This document shows, in pieces, positions 15,573-23,818 of a stretch of 24,266 nucleotides of DNA. The first letter of the stretch is position 1; every line of letters begins with the position of its first letter. The stretch lies in assembly GCA_964464635.1 (NCBI GenBank), contig CAYXGT010000039.1:1-24266 (forward strand). Direction: 5' to 3'. Source of the DNA: CAYLMG01 sp964464635 (GTDB lineage: Bacteria; Planctomycetota; Phycisphaerae; Sedimentisphaerales; Anaerobacaceae). The notes under the pieces are model-generated. The model searched no databases, had not been told where the DNA came from, and saw only the letters and a list, made by a program, of their open reading frames with translations. The translations under genes and the position numbers were made by a program.

Positions 15573-16184
15573 CTAAAGCTGGATATTCAATTCACATTTA
15601 CACTTCGGGCAGAGCACACGCATAAAATCGCTTGTCTGAGCACTCTTTTCTGTTACAGCTTTATGTTCGATATCCGCTCCTTCCATGCTCAGCTCTCCGC
15701 TTTTGGCGAAGAGCAACGACGGATTCGAATATGCCAGAGGCCCGAGTTTCTCGTACAGCCACGCTAAATGTTTTTTTGTCCCTATTACCGCACCGCATTT
15801 CTCGCACAACTGCAGCTCAAACTCGAATGTCTCGGTCATTGTTGACCTGTCCATATTGGCCAGGTCCCAGATTTGTGACAGCTTTATTCCCTTTTCCGTC
15901 GTACAGTTTTCGCTGCAGTTGCCGCAGAATATGCACGCATCGGTTTGCTGTGTAATAACTCTTTTCGGGTTATCACCCTCGGTATGGTCAACCATAGTCA
16001 GCGCACGTGTCGGGCAAACGTTCACGCACGCTCCACAGCCGATACAGTAGTCGGTATTAAATTCGGGTTTGCCTCGCAATCTTTCAGGTACTTTGCAGGG
16101 CACTGCCGGAAATTTGGTCGTAAAACGCGGCGAAAAAACCGCAGTCACCGCTTCTTTTAATTCTCTTAATTTAGGCCAACGCAA
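15573..16184 (-). CDS. Two-cluster ferredoxin subunit of the hydrogenase (HycF/HyfH/MbhN-like)
   Basis: 203 residues from the TTG at 16184, which has GGAG with a 7-base spacer; a TTG at 16190 inside the mnhG stop is the alternative but sits only one base from that site. Two [4Fe-4S] binding motifs are clear: C47-x2-C50-x2-C53-x3-C57 (CIGCGACVNVCP) and C84-x2-C87-x2-C90-x3-C94. They would carry electrons between soluble ferredoxin and the small subunit. The second half is unusual: CEKCG (C127, C130) and a terminal CPKCKC (C192, C195) make a zinc-ribbon-like pair, separated by a helix-rich stretch, as in HycF-like subunits. It follows the Mrp genes directly. Confidence 0.88.
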   Translation of the reverse strand: MRWPKLRELKEAVTAVFSPRFTTKFPAVPCKVPERLRGKPEFNTDYCIGCGACVNVCPTRALTMVDHTEGDNPKRVITQQTDACIFCGNCSENCTTEKGIKLSQIWDLANMDRSTMTETFEFELQLCEKCGAVIGTKKHLAWLYEKLGPLAYSNPSLLFAKSGELSMEGADIEHKAVTEKSAQTSDFMRVLCPKCKCELNIQL

Positions 16185-16186
16185 TT

Positions 16187-16552
16187 TCAATCTCCTTTGT
16201 TTCGTTGTTTTTGTCCCAATACGTTCCTGTCAACCTCTTCTCCGTATTTATCCACGACGCTTTGCTCCCACATCTGCACACCTGAGATGTGAGCGCCCTT
16301 GGCAATCGCGTGTGCTGCGGTGGGCGACGTTATCAGGATAAATACTGCGCACACAATTGCTTTTGCACTTGTTGCTCCCGAACCGCAGGCCACGGCAACG
16401 CCGATTAAAAGAAATATCGTGCCTAAGGTCACGCATTTCGTCGATGCCTGCAGCCGGTTGTAAACATCCGGAAACCTGACCAGCCCTATACAGCCGAAAA
16501 TGTCGAACAGTATCCCGATTATTATAAGAAAGTAGCCTATTATCTCATTCAT
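16187..16552 (-). CDS. MnhG/MrpG-like antiporter subunit (MbhC-like)
   Basis: 121 residues with three hydrophobic segments and the family pattern GCIGLVRFPDVYNRLQASTKCVTLG, then TSPTAAHAIAKGAH. It is a small membrane protein of the Mrp module that accompanies the ion-translocating subunits. Its ATG lies inside the end of the MnhF gene (8-base overlap). The C-terminal 30 residues are charged and cytoplasmic. Confidence 0.9.
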   Translation of the reverse strand: MNEIIGYFLIIIGILFDIFGCIGLVRFPDVYNRLQASTKCVTLGTIFLLIGVAVACGSGATSAKAIVCAVFILITSPTAAHAIAKGAHISGVQMWEQSVVDKYGEEVDRNVLGQKQRNKGD

Positions 16553-16802
16553 CGAAGCTTCTGCCCTCCAAAAATTTCGCCAGTGCTATCGTTCCTATAA
16601 AGCTCAACAGTGCCCACGCGAGGGCAATGTTCAGGTAAAAATCTTTTCCTGTTGTCAAACCCAGAATAGCGCAGAAGCCGACGATTATGATTCCGAGTAT
16701 ATCTATGGCAACCGTCCTGTCGGGGGCGCTCGGGCCCCTGCCGATTCTGTAAAGGCACATAAAGCAGGAAAGTAACAATCCAATATAAAATAAAGTTATC
16801 AT
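16545..16802 (-). CDS. MnhF/MrpF-like antiporter subunit (MbhB-like)
   Basis: 85 residues with three membrane segments and the family signature RIGRGPSAPDRTVAID, followed by GKDFYLNIALAWALLSFIGTIALAKF. The ATG at 16802 has GAGGT overlapping the MnhE stop with a spacer of 5-6 bases. It belongs to the E-F-G part of the Mrp module. No oddity beyond the 8-base overlap with MnhG. Confidence 0.92.
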   Translation of the reverse strand: MITLFYIGLLLSCFMCLYRIGRGPSAPDRTVAIDILGIIIVGFCAILGLTTGKDFYLNIALAWALLSFIGTIALAKFLEGRSFDE

Positions 16803-16809
16803 AATTACC

Positions 16810-17298
16810 TCATTCGAAAATCTTCTCTAAAAACCACTCAAATTTTTTGGCAATGTGCTTTGTTGCCTCTTCGACGTCGTCGCTTTTAACGTTAATCCAG
16901 TGTATATACAGATAACCGTCGTCGGTTAAATCTACTGTCAGCGTGCCTGGTGTCAGTGTAATCGAGTTCGCAAGGGCGGTAATGCCTGAATCGGTTTTCA
17001 GTTTTGTCTTTATTTTTACAATCCCCGGCTTTATGGGCATCGCGGGATGTAATGCGCGGTACACAACGTCAAAATTGGCCATTAATATATAGTAAAAGAA
17101 CACCGGAACATAAACCAGAAACCAGAAAATCCGAACCGGCGAAATAAATATATGATGTTCCTTGGGCAGCATCTCATGAAATAAAATCGACACAATTGCC
17201 GAAGCTGCTAAGCCTGCTATGATGAATTGAATATCAACAGACCACGTCAGTACTACCCACGTAATAAATGCCAGAACAAAATAGATTATTCGTCTCAT
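16810..17298 (-). CDS. MnhE/MrpE-like antiporter subunit (MbhA-like)
   Basis: 162 residues. I choose the ATG at 17298, which overlaps the MnhD stop as ATGA; the frame is open further upstream but only as a shadow of mnhD. Two N-terminal membrane segments (FVLAFITWVVLTW and the following AGLAASAIVSILF) are followed by VPVFFYYILMANFDV and the conserved soluble half with NSITLTPGTLTVDL and LYIHWINV. This is the full MnhE layout. It is expected at the interface between the Mrp membrane subunits. Confidence 0.93.
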   Translation of the reverse strand: MRRIIYFVLAFITWVVLTWSVDIQFIIAGLAASAIVSILFHEMLPKEHHIFISPVRIFWFLVYVPVFFYYILMANFDVVYRALHPAMPIKPGIVKIKTKLKTDSGITALANSITLTPGTLTVDLTDDGYLYIHWINVKSDDVEEATKHIAKKFEWFLEKIFE

Positions 17299-18836
17299 AG
17301 CTTCACACTTTCCCTGACCATTTCGATTACATTGGTTGAATATGAAACTCCGTCCGTAATTACCCTGACCGCAGGCTCCAGAACGCTGCTGCGAAGCGGC
17401 GGCACTAACAGCAGGCCCATCAAAACGCACAAGCACGCAAGGAAAACCATAGCTATCAGCATACTGTTCTTTTGTTCCTTCGTTTCTCTCAGGGCTTCCG
17501 GTAATTCACCTAAAAATACGTATCTCTGCACTTTCAGATACATTATCAGCGTGCACAGGCTGACAAAAACGATTATGGCTGCTACCCAGTAAAAACCTGA
17601 ACCTACCGCCGCTATCACCAGAATCAGCTTGCTCCAGAAACCGCTGAACGGCGGTACTCCCGCAATCGCTGCCGAGCCAATCGTCGCCGCCGCACGTGTT
17701 ACCGGCATCTTCTCTGCCAGGCCGCCTAATTGTTTCATATCCCTGGTTCCTGTTGACATCTCGACCGAGCCGCTCGTCAAAAACAGAAGTGACTTATAAA
17801 CTGAGTGATTGACAAGATGGAACAGCCCGCCCAGAATCGCCAGAGCCGACCATTGTGCTTTTGCACCCTTAGCTATTAAAAGACCGCCAAAACCGATGCC
17901 GAGCACTACATAGCCTATCTGGCTTATACTCGAATATGCCATAAGACGTTTCAAATCCCACTGACCTATCGCCATAAAGGCCCCGATTATCATACTTAAA
18001 ATCCCCAGTATCATCAGGAGCCAGCCGACCTCGACCGTTATACCGAATACGTTAAAGACAATCCGTGACATTGCATAAATCCCGAGCGCTTTTATTATCA
18101 CGCCTGACAGCATCGCCGATATCGGTGCAGGTGCCGAAGGATGTGCATCCGGAAGCCACGCATGGAACGGCACTATTGCCGCCTTCAAACCAAAGCCGGC
18201 GATAAAAAGGGCTAATGCAAAAGTTAGTCCCGAATTCAAACCGCTCTCCGAAATCGCCTTCGAGATATAAGCCATATTTAACGTCCCTGTATTGCCGTAA
18301 ACAAGCCCGACACCGAACAGGACAAACGTCGATGCTATGCTGCCCAGAACCATATACTTGAACGCCGCCTCCAGCTCCTCGTGCTCACAGCCGAATGCCA
18401 CCAGTGCATAAGAGGCTAATGATGCAATCTCGAGGAATACGAACATATTAAATATATCGCCTGACAGCACCACACCGTTCATTCCCGCAACCATAAGCAT
18501 AAACAAGCACAGGTACTTCGACTTGGCTGTATATCGCTCCATATATCTTGTACTGAAGAGCATCGCCGCCGCACTCACGGTCGATATGGCAAGCAGCATC
18601 AAACAGCTCAGACCGTCGAGTACAAGATTGATTCCGAGTGGTATAGGCCATCTACCTATTTCATAAACGGCAGTTCGCCCGATGGAAGCAACCGCACAGC
18701 AGAGCAGGAAAATCGTTACCGCATTCGCAAGGAAAGTTGCAGCGGATTTACCCCTCTTGCCGAAAAGCGGAAGTGCAAATGCAGCAATCAGGGGAACTGC
18801 AACAAATGTAGGCAATGGCACCGCCGGTAAGCTCAT
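17295..18836 (-). CDS. MnhD/MrpD-like ion-translocating membrane subunit (MbhH-like)
   Basis: 513 residues with about 14 membrane helices and the proton_antipo_M domain. Key residues are visible: the Glu in FVFLEIASLASY (helix 5), the Lys in GLKAAIVPFHAWLPDAHPSAP (helix 7), and RLMAYSSISQIGYV with the following His-containing segment. This homologue of NuoL/M/N and MrpD should carry H+ or Na+ across the membrane. The start overlaps the MnhC stop by 4 bases and its stop overlaps MnhE by 4. It is the second of two antiporter-like subunits in the locus and, with its HAWLPDAHPSAPAPISA pattern, closer to MrpD than the 626-residue one. Confidence 0.94.
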   Translation of the reverse strand: MSLPAVPLPTFVAVPLIAAFALPLFGKRGKSAATFLANAVTIFLLCCAVASIGRTAVYEIGRWPIPLGINLVLDGLSCLMLLAISTVSAAAMLFSTRYMERYTAKSKYLCLFMLMVAGMNGVVLSGDIFNMFVFLEIASLASYALVAFGCEHEELEAAFKYMVLGSIASTFVLFGVGLVYGNTGTLNMAYISKAISESGLNSGLTFALALFIAGFGLKAAIVPFHAWLPDAHPSAPAPISAMLSGVIIKALGIYAMSRIVFNVFGITVEVGWLLMILGILSMIIGAFMAIGQWDLKRLMAYSSISQIGYVVLGIGFGGLLIAKGAKAQWSALAILGGLFHLVNHSVYKSLLFLTSGSVEMSTGTRDMKQLGGLAEKMPVTRAAATIGSAAIAGVPPFSGFWSKLILVIAAVGSGFYWVAAIIVFVSLCTLIMYLKVQRYVFLGELPEALRETKEQKNSMLIAMVFLACLCVLMGLLLVPPLRSSVLEPAVRVITDGVSYSTNVIEMVRESVKL

Positions 18837-19201
18837 CCTTTAAGTCTCCTTATTTCTGTAATATCGAAGGTCTCGTATTTCTCGTATGTCCTGATGCATA
18901 TCGAAATCATAAGCGCCAATGAGCCCAGGCTGATAACGATTGCCGTTAGCACAAGGGCCTGCGGCAGAGGGTCAACGCTTTTAGCCACGAACATACTGCT
19001 CAAGGTCCCGCCTGCCTCAACTATGTCTTCTTTTGACACAATCGGTGCCACGCCGCCGGCTCGATAGCCCAGCATTATCAAAAACAGGTTCACCGCGTAT
19101 TCCATCACGAGGATGCCGAGCACTATCTTGACCATATTCTTTTTGACAACGGCACAGTACAGGCCGACCATAAACAGCAAAAAACACAACGAATAAAGCA
19201 T
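18833..19201 (-). CDS. MnhC/NuoK-like antiporter subunit (MbhG-like)
   Basis: 122 residues with three membrane helices. NuoK hallmarks are E34 in helix 2 (VMEYAVNLFLI) and VDPLPQALVLTAIVI in helix 3 (77-90), which distinguishes MrpC from NuoK. The ATG overlaps the MnhB stop as TGATG. It would connect the antiporter core to the DUF4040/MbhD part, as in Mrp complexes. Confidence 0.94.
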   Translation of the reverse strand: MLYSLCFLLFMVGLYCAVVKKNMVKIVLGILVMEYAVNLFLIMLGYRAGGVAPIVSKEDIVEAGGTLSSMFVAKSVDPLPQALVLTAIVISLGSLALMISICIRTYEKYETFDITEIRRLKG

Positions 19202-19695
19202 CAGTTATTCTCCTTTTCTTTGCCGCCCGGTATCTCGCATACGTTTCCCTTGCACCTGTAATCCTGGCAGAAAATTGAAAGAACAAGAATTATCAGAAAC
19301 AGCGACGCCCCGACTTTCAAACCTATCGCTATATTCGAAAGCGGAATTGTCCCTGCGCTTACAAGCTCCATTGCATTTCCGGGCAGGTATTTCTGGTACA
19401 AAAAATTCGTAAAAAACACACCGCCCGTCGTTATACCAATCACCGCTATCGCAGCGAACATCAAAGCCCCCACACAATCAATTCTCGAAGCCGCTCCAAG
19501 GGGCATATTCTCCTCCGCGAACTCTCTGCCGAAGGCAAGTAAAAGCAGAACATATGATGACGCAATAATCACACCGCCCGCAAAACCGCCTCCCGGCGTC
19601 AGATGACCTGTGATGATAATATAAATGCCGAACAGGAATATCAGAATCTTGACCCAGCTCGCTATGGTCTTAACTATTACCGTCATTCCCTTCAT
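19201..19695 (-). CDS. MnhB/MrpB-like antiporter subunit (MbhF-like)
   Basis: 164 residues with four membrane helices and the MnhB signature GHLTPGGGFAGGV (30-42). The loop between helices 2 and 3 is short (GREFAEENMPLGAASRIDCVG). The start is in an ATGA overlap with the fused MbhD-E gene. The polar tail (CQDYRCKGNVCEIPGGKEKENN region) contains two cysteines of unknown meaning. Confidence 0.93.
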   Translation of the reverse strand: MKGMTVIVKTIASWVKILIFLFGIYIIITGHLTPGGGFAGGVIIASSYVLLLLAFGREFAEENMPLGAASRIDCVGALMFAAIAVIGITTGGVFFTNFLYQKYLPGNAMELVSAGTIPLSNIAIGLKVGASLFLIILVLSIFCQDYRCKGNVCEIPGGKEKENN

Positions 19696-20246
19696 TTGTC
19701 GATTTCCTCTAAAAGCTTTCTGCTTTTTCTTCTTAATACAACCGTCGCGCCGATAATCGAAGTGAACAGCACCGTCGCCTCACCGAGCGTATCATACGCC
19801 CTGAAATCCAGAATCACCGACGCCACGAGGTTCGCAGCCCCTGTTTTTTTCAACCCATCCCTGATATATGTTTGTGAGGCTGCCGCCTCCGTCTCGGCAA
19901 AAACCGGAGAGCCGAACTCATGCAGTGTATCATCGAAAACATGTATCCCCGCCAGAAATATGACAAATACAACCACTATCGAAACAACTACTGCAAAAAA
20001 TTCTCTATCACCGCTGATAAAGGTCAAGTCTCGTGAAATCGTTGCGCGTATAAGAATAATCAGTCCTAAAACTTCCACTACAATCTGAGTAATCGCAATA
20101 TCGGGTGCACGCAGGAACAGGAACATAATCGATGCCCCGAAACCGATTGCTCCAATACATATCACGGAGCTTAAAAGATTCTTCGTTTCCACCGCTATAA
20201 AGGCCGCTATCAGAATGAACAGCATTAAAATATAAAGAATAGCCAT
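19692..20246 (-). CDS. Fused MbhD (DUF4040) and MbhE-like membrane subunit
   Basis: 184 residues from the ATG at 20246, which has GGTGAGG close upstream; a longer frame starts at 20276 inside the previous gene. Residues 1-70 form the DUF4040/MbhD part with three helices and the conserved FLRAPDIAITQIVVE. Residues 85-172 form the MbhE part: a helix, a periplasmic stretch, then TGAANLVASVILDFRAYDTLGEATVLFT, the C-terminal segment shared with MrpA. In archaeal Mbh these are two genes; here one protein spans both. It corresponds to the C-terminal half of MrpA and would join the HyfB-like and MnhB subunits. Confidence 0.88.
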   Translation of the reverse strand: MAILYILMLFILIAAFIAVETKNLLSSVICIGAIGFGASIMFLFLRAPDIAITQIVVEVLGLIILIRATISRDLTFISGDREFFAVVVSIVVVFVIFLAGIHVFDDTLHEFGSPVFAETEAAASQTYIRDGLKKTGAANLVASVILDFRAYDTLGEATVLFTSIIGATVVLRRKSRKLLEEIDK

Positions 20247-20253
20247 AATTGCC

Positions 20254-22134
20254 TCACCATATCCTGCAAACCACAAATAAAATCACCAATAATCCTAAAG
20301 TCATCCACGTCAGATACATCGGGAGCACGCCGCTGTGAAGCCATCTCAGAAACCTTGTCAGCGCCATACCTAAATTGCCGCTTTGATTGTATGGGTCGAA
20401 ATAGCCTTTTTCCTGACACTCATAAAGCTGCTTCAAGCCGCCCATCGATGATACCGTTTTATAGAAATGCGTACCCGGTATTATCATCTTGTCGTTTTCC
20501 TGAATCTCGCCGCACGTCCACGTCGGAACAATCCTGACACTTCTGGCCGCGAAACCGATAATCAAAATCACCAGCCCCAAAATAATACCTGCCATTATAA
20601 GAATAGTCGCCAGCCCCGACTGCCACGTGCCGGTAATCACCGTCTGGGTTTGTATATCCAGTGCCGGGAAGATAAACTGTTTCAGCGGTAAATAGTAGAA
20701 CACGCCGAACAGCACGCATAAAAACGCAAGGACTATCATCGGCAGCGTCTGCAAAATTGAAACTTCCTTTATATCTTTTTCTTTCAGCCGGTCCGGCATT
20801 CTTGAAAGGAACAGCGAATGTATAAGTTTTACAAATGATGCCAGTGTCAGGGCGCTGCCGAACATCGCCGCGACAAGCCATACAGGCCATAATCTCGCCG
20901 TCGCAGACGTGCTCGCCGTCCCCATCTGAATTATGCCCTGGTAAACCATCCACTTTGAGACGAAGCCGTTTAACGGCGGTATCCCCGAAATACTCAAAGC
21001 CGCAATCAAACAGCACCCAAATGTTATTGACATCTTTTTACCGAGCCCGCCCAGCCTGTCAAGCTCCGCTGTCCCGCTTTGCTGCTCGACCGCTCCCCCG
21101 CACAAAAACAGACAGCTTTTGTATATCGAGTGGTTCAGCATATGAAACACACCACCTGCTATGCCCACCGTTGTCCCAGTTGCTATACCGAGAACCATAT
21201 AGCCGACCTGGCTGATGGCGTGAAAGCTCAATAGCTTCTTAAGGTTGTGCTGAACCATCGCTATCATCACGGCGACGATAATCGTAGCCGCCCCGATGAT
21301 TGCCAGAATGATACTTAATACACCCGCCTCAAGACTGAACATTCCACCTTTTTTCACGAGTATCACCAGCAGGTAGATTCCAAGCAGCTTATCCACAGCC
21401 GCCGGCAATAGCGCCATCACCGAAGGCGGTGCAAATTCACCGCTCGTCGGCAGCCACGTATGCAGGGGCATCGCGCCGGCCTTGGTTATTGCCGCTACCA
21501 TAAGCAGCAAAAACGCCGTTATCGTGACCGCGTTTGTCGTCGATAGCGTAATCTTCGATATCTCGAATGTCCCCGATGCCGCCCAGACCAATCCTATTCC
21601 CAGCAGAAACGCTGCATCGGATGCACCTATCATTGCAAAGCTTTTCGTCGCCGCAAAGTTGCTGTTTTTGCCGCCTGTCGTTATCAATAGATATAGCGAA
21701 ACCGTCACAATCTCCCAGAATATAAGAAGAAACAAGAGATGCCCTGAAAGCAGTATCCCTGCCGAGCCGCCTATCGTCAGAAGAAGAGAGCCGAAGTATA
21801 TATTTATCCCTTTTGCGTCAGCCGTCGATTTCAGCGAATACAAAGTTATCAAAAAGCCGAATCCCATCGCGAACATCAGTATGAATGTTCCTAAAGGCCG
21901 GGCACTGAGTAAAAGCTCTAAATTAAAATCACCTATCTGCAGCAGCGACCACCTGAAATCGCTTATGCTTGCCTTGAATATGTATATCGAAAGGATAAGT
22001 GCAGCGATTGATATAACCAGCGTCGCCGCCTTTGAGATAAAGCTTAACCTTCGCGGCAGAAAAAGGCAAACAAAGCCCGCTATCAGCGGCACAAAAACTA
22101 ATAAGGTTAATGGATTCTCAAAAAAGTTATTCAA
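20254..22134 (-). CDS. HyfB/HycC/NuoL-like ion-translocating membrane subunit
   Basis: 626 residues with 14-16 membrane helices. It starts with TTG at 22134 inside the end of the large subunit gene (8-base overlap), with GGAGGA 8 bases upstream. The proton_antipo_M core shows the Glu of helix 5 (IFWEIVTVSLYLLI), the Lys of helix 7 (AITKAGAMPLHTWLP), HNLKKLLSFHAISQVGYM and SGIPPLNGFVSKW. The C-terminus has TWTCGE near the end of the core and a final YLTWM...LLVILFVV helix, as in HyfB and HycC subunits. It would carry one ion-translocation channel next to the hydrogenase arm, with MnhD the second. Confidence 0.92.
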   Translation of the reverse strand: MNNFFENPLTLLVFVPLIAGFVCLFLPRRLSFISKAATLVISIAALILSIYIFKASISDFRWSLLQIGDFNLELLLSARPLGTFILMFAMGFGFLITLYSLKSTADAKGINIYFGSLLLTIGGSAGILLSGHLLFLLIFWEIVTVSLYLLITTGGKNSNFAATKSFAMIGASDAAFLLGIGLVWAASGTFEISKITLSTTNAVTITAFLLLMVAAITKAGAMPLHTWLPTSGEFAPPSVMALLPAAVDKLLGIYLLVILVKKGGMFSLEAGVLSIILAIIGAATIIVAVMIAMVQHNLKKLLSFHAISQVGYMVLGIATGTTVGIAGGVFHMLNHSIYKSCLFLCGGAVEQQSGTAELDRLGGLGKKMSITFGCCLIAALSISGIPPLNGFVSKWMVYQGIIQMGTASTSATARLWPVWLVAAMFGSALTLASFVKLIHSLFLSRMPDRLKEKDIKEVSILQTLPMIVLAFLCVLFGVFYYLPLKQFIFPALDIQTQTVITGTWQSGLATILIMAGIILGLVILIIGFAARSVRIVPTWTCGEIQENDKMIIPGTHFYKTVSSMGGLKQLYECQEKGYFDPYNQSGNLGMALTRFLRWLHSGVLPMYLTWMTLGLLVILFVVCRIW

Positions 22135-23359
22135 GTCTTAAATCCTCCATTTTGAGCTCTCGCAGACCGAGCTCCTTTTTCAATCTTGCCGTTTTACCGC
22201 GGCTCATCTTCAAAAGCGCCTCGTAATTGTGAATGATATTTTTATGTCCGTCCACGACAGCCAGCCTTTCCGTACAGCTATAGCAAGGGTCAACCGCTGC
22301 CAGCGTAATTGTAACGTCCGCTATATGCTCTCCGATACACGATGCTTTGAATGACGGCACATTGACGTAGCTCGGCGCCCGCATCTTATGTCGTACAGGC
22401 CGATTACCTCCATCGCTGCGAACGTAATGGAATGTCTCGCCGCGAGGTGCTTCTGCGCGACCACATCCTTCGCCCGGCGGTATCTCTTTGACTTCTGCTG
22501 TAATAGGGCCCTTTGGCAATTTCTTGACTGCCTGCCTTATCATCTTAATCGATTCCAATACTTCCAGCAGACGAACAACTACCTTGGCAAAGACATCTCC
22601 TTCGGGAACACTTATTACCTTCCAGTCGAGCTCGCCGTATGCGGCATACGGGTCGTCGCGACGTATGTCGATATCGATACCGCTGGCTCTCGCTGTCGGA
22701 CCGGCAATTGCATATCGAATGCCATCTTCTTTGCTGAGTATTCCTACGCCTTTCAGCCTCATATGTAAAATCGGGTCGTCCAAAACAGCCTTGGTCAGCA
22801 TCTCAATCTTCTTTTCGAGCTTGTCCATCTCGTCTAATATCTTTGGTTTTAACTCTTCCTGGATATCTTCTCTGCAGCCGCCCACTTTGACATTGCCGTA
22901 ATTGTTCCTGTTGCCGGTAATCTCCTCGAGCAGGTCAAGAACCGGCTCGCGGTATTTCCACGACCACATAAAGACCGTATCGTAACCGATAAAGTGTCCT
23001 GCCAAACCTGCCCACAAAATATGACTGTGCAATCGCTCCAGCTCATTGATGATTGTCCGAACGTACAATGCTCTTTCGGGCGGCTTTACACCGCAGATTT
23101 CTTCTACCGCCTGGACATACGCAAGAGGATGTGATGCCGAGCATATCCCGCATATCCGTGAGACAAGGTAAGGCACCTGGTCGAACTGTAGGGTCTCGGA
23201 AATACCCTCCATACCGCGATGATTATACGATATCCGCACGTCTATATCAGTCACGATTTCGCCGTCAACGGTCAGTTGAAAATATTCCATCTCTTCCTGC
23301 AGCGGGTGAAATGGCCCGACCGCAAGAACAGGCTTGTGAAGATTAATCTTCTTTGTCAT
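22127..23359 (-). CDS. Group 4 [NiFe] hydrogenase large subunit (HycE/EchE/MbhL-like)
   Basis: 410 residues. Both nickel-binding motifs are intact: RICGICSASH (C70, C73) and DPCYSCTER (C359, C362), which separates it from NuoD-type subunits that lost these Cys. After R365 there are 45 more residues. In E. coli HycE the same motif is cut after its Arg by HycI, so this tail is a removable maturation extension. It binds the Ni-Fe(CN)2CO site and would reduce protons or oxidise H2. The start overlaps the NuoC-like stop (ATGA), with AGAGGT upstream. The N-terminal NuoC-like domain found fused in HycE is here a separate gene. Confidence 0.96.
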   Translation of the reverse strand: MTKKINLHKPVLAVGPFHPLQEEMEYFQLTVDGEIVTDIDVRISYNHRGMEGISETLQFDQVPYLVSRICGICSASHPLAYVQAVEEICGVKPPERALYVRTIINELERLHSHILWAGLAGHFIGYDTVFMWSWKYREPVLDLLEEITGNRNNYGNVKVGGCREDIQEELKPKILDEMDKLEKKIEMLTKAVLDDPILHMRLKGVGILSKEDGIRYAIAGPTARASGIDIDIRRDDPYAAYGELDWKVISVPEGDVFAKVVVRLLEVLESIKMIRQAVKKLPKGPITAEVKEIPPGEGCGRAEAPRGETFHYVRSDGGNRPVRHKMRAPSYVNVPSFKASCIGEHIADVTITLAAVDPCYSCTERLAVVDGHKNIIHNYEALLKMSRGKTARLKKELGLRELKMEDLRLE

Positions 23360-23796
23360 TTTGGTACCTCTTTTCTCAATGGGTACACTCCCTCAGGCCA
23401 GTCGTCGGCTAAAATCAGCCGCCTCATATCGGGATGCCCCTTGAACTCGATGCCCAGCTCGTCATGTATCTCTCTTTCTATCCATTCTGCGCCGGGCAGA
23501 AACGGTGCGATTGAATCGATTGTCGGCTTCTCACGTTCTCGTATAAAAGTCTTCAATGTCACTATCCAGCCGATTTCATCGCAGGAATAATGATAAAGAA
23601 TCTCGAAACAGCTCGTTGAGTCTATACCAGTCGCAATCACAAATCGAAGCGGTACTTCTTCAAACAAATATTTGTTTACCGAATGACTGTTTTCTGACTC
23701 GCAGTACAGAAAAATCCTTTTCTCGCTTGTCTGCTCTATCTTCGTCAGTTTATCTTTGATTTTTTCAAGTTTACTTTTTAGTTCTTTGTCATCCAT
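23356..23796 (-). CDS. NuoC-like 30-kDa subunit of the hydrogenase (EchD/MbhK-like)
   Basis: 146 residues. The first 30 are charged and helical. The complex I 30-kDa signature is at the end: GAEWIEREIHDELGIEFKGH, then PDMRRLILADDWPEGVYPLRK. It makes a structural contact between the large subunit and membrane part. The ATG at 23796 follows the small subunit stop by 22 bases; only a weak AAAAG site precedes it. Overlap with the large subunit by 4 bases. Confidence 0.92.
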   Translation of the reverse strand: MDDKELKSKLEKIKDKLTKIEQTSEKRIFLYCESENSHSVNKYLFEEVPLRFVIATGIDSTSCFEILYHYSCDEIGWIVTLKTFIREREKPTIDSIAPFLPGAEWIEREIHDELGIEFKGHPDMRRLILADDWPEGVYPLRKEVPK

Positions 23797-23818
23797 CTTT
23801 TCGAATCTCGCTTCTTTT

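Noticed and set aside
17301..17436. N-terminal extension of mnhE
   Set aside because: It is out-of-frame mnhD sequence; the ATG at 17298 in an ATGA overlap gives the normal MnhE start.
16187..20246. A stand-alone Mrp Na+/H+ antiporter operon
   Set aside because: The genes overlap continuously with hydrogenase subunits on one side and the ferredoxin gene on the other, and MrpA is split as in Mbh.
20459..21016. 185-codon minus-strand frame inside the HyfB/NuoL-like gene
   Set aside because: It overlaps a clear membrane subunit in another frame and its product is polar and Cys-rich without pattern.
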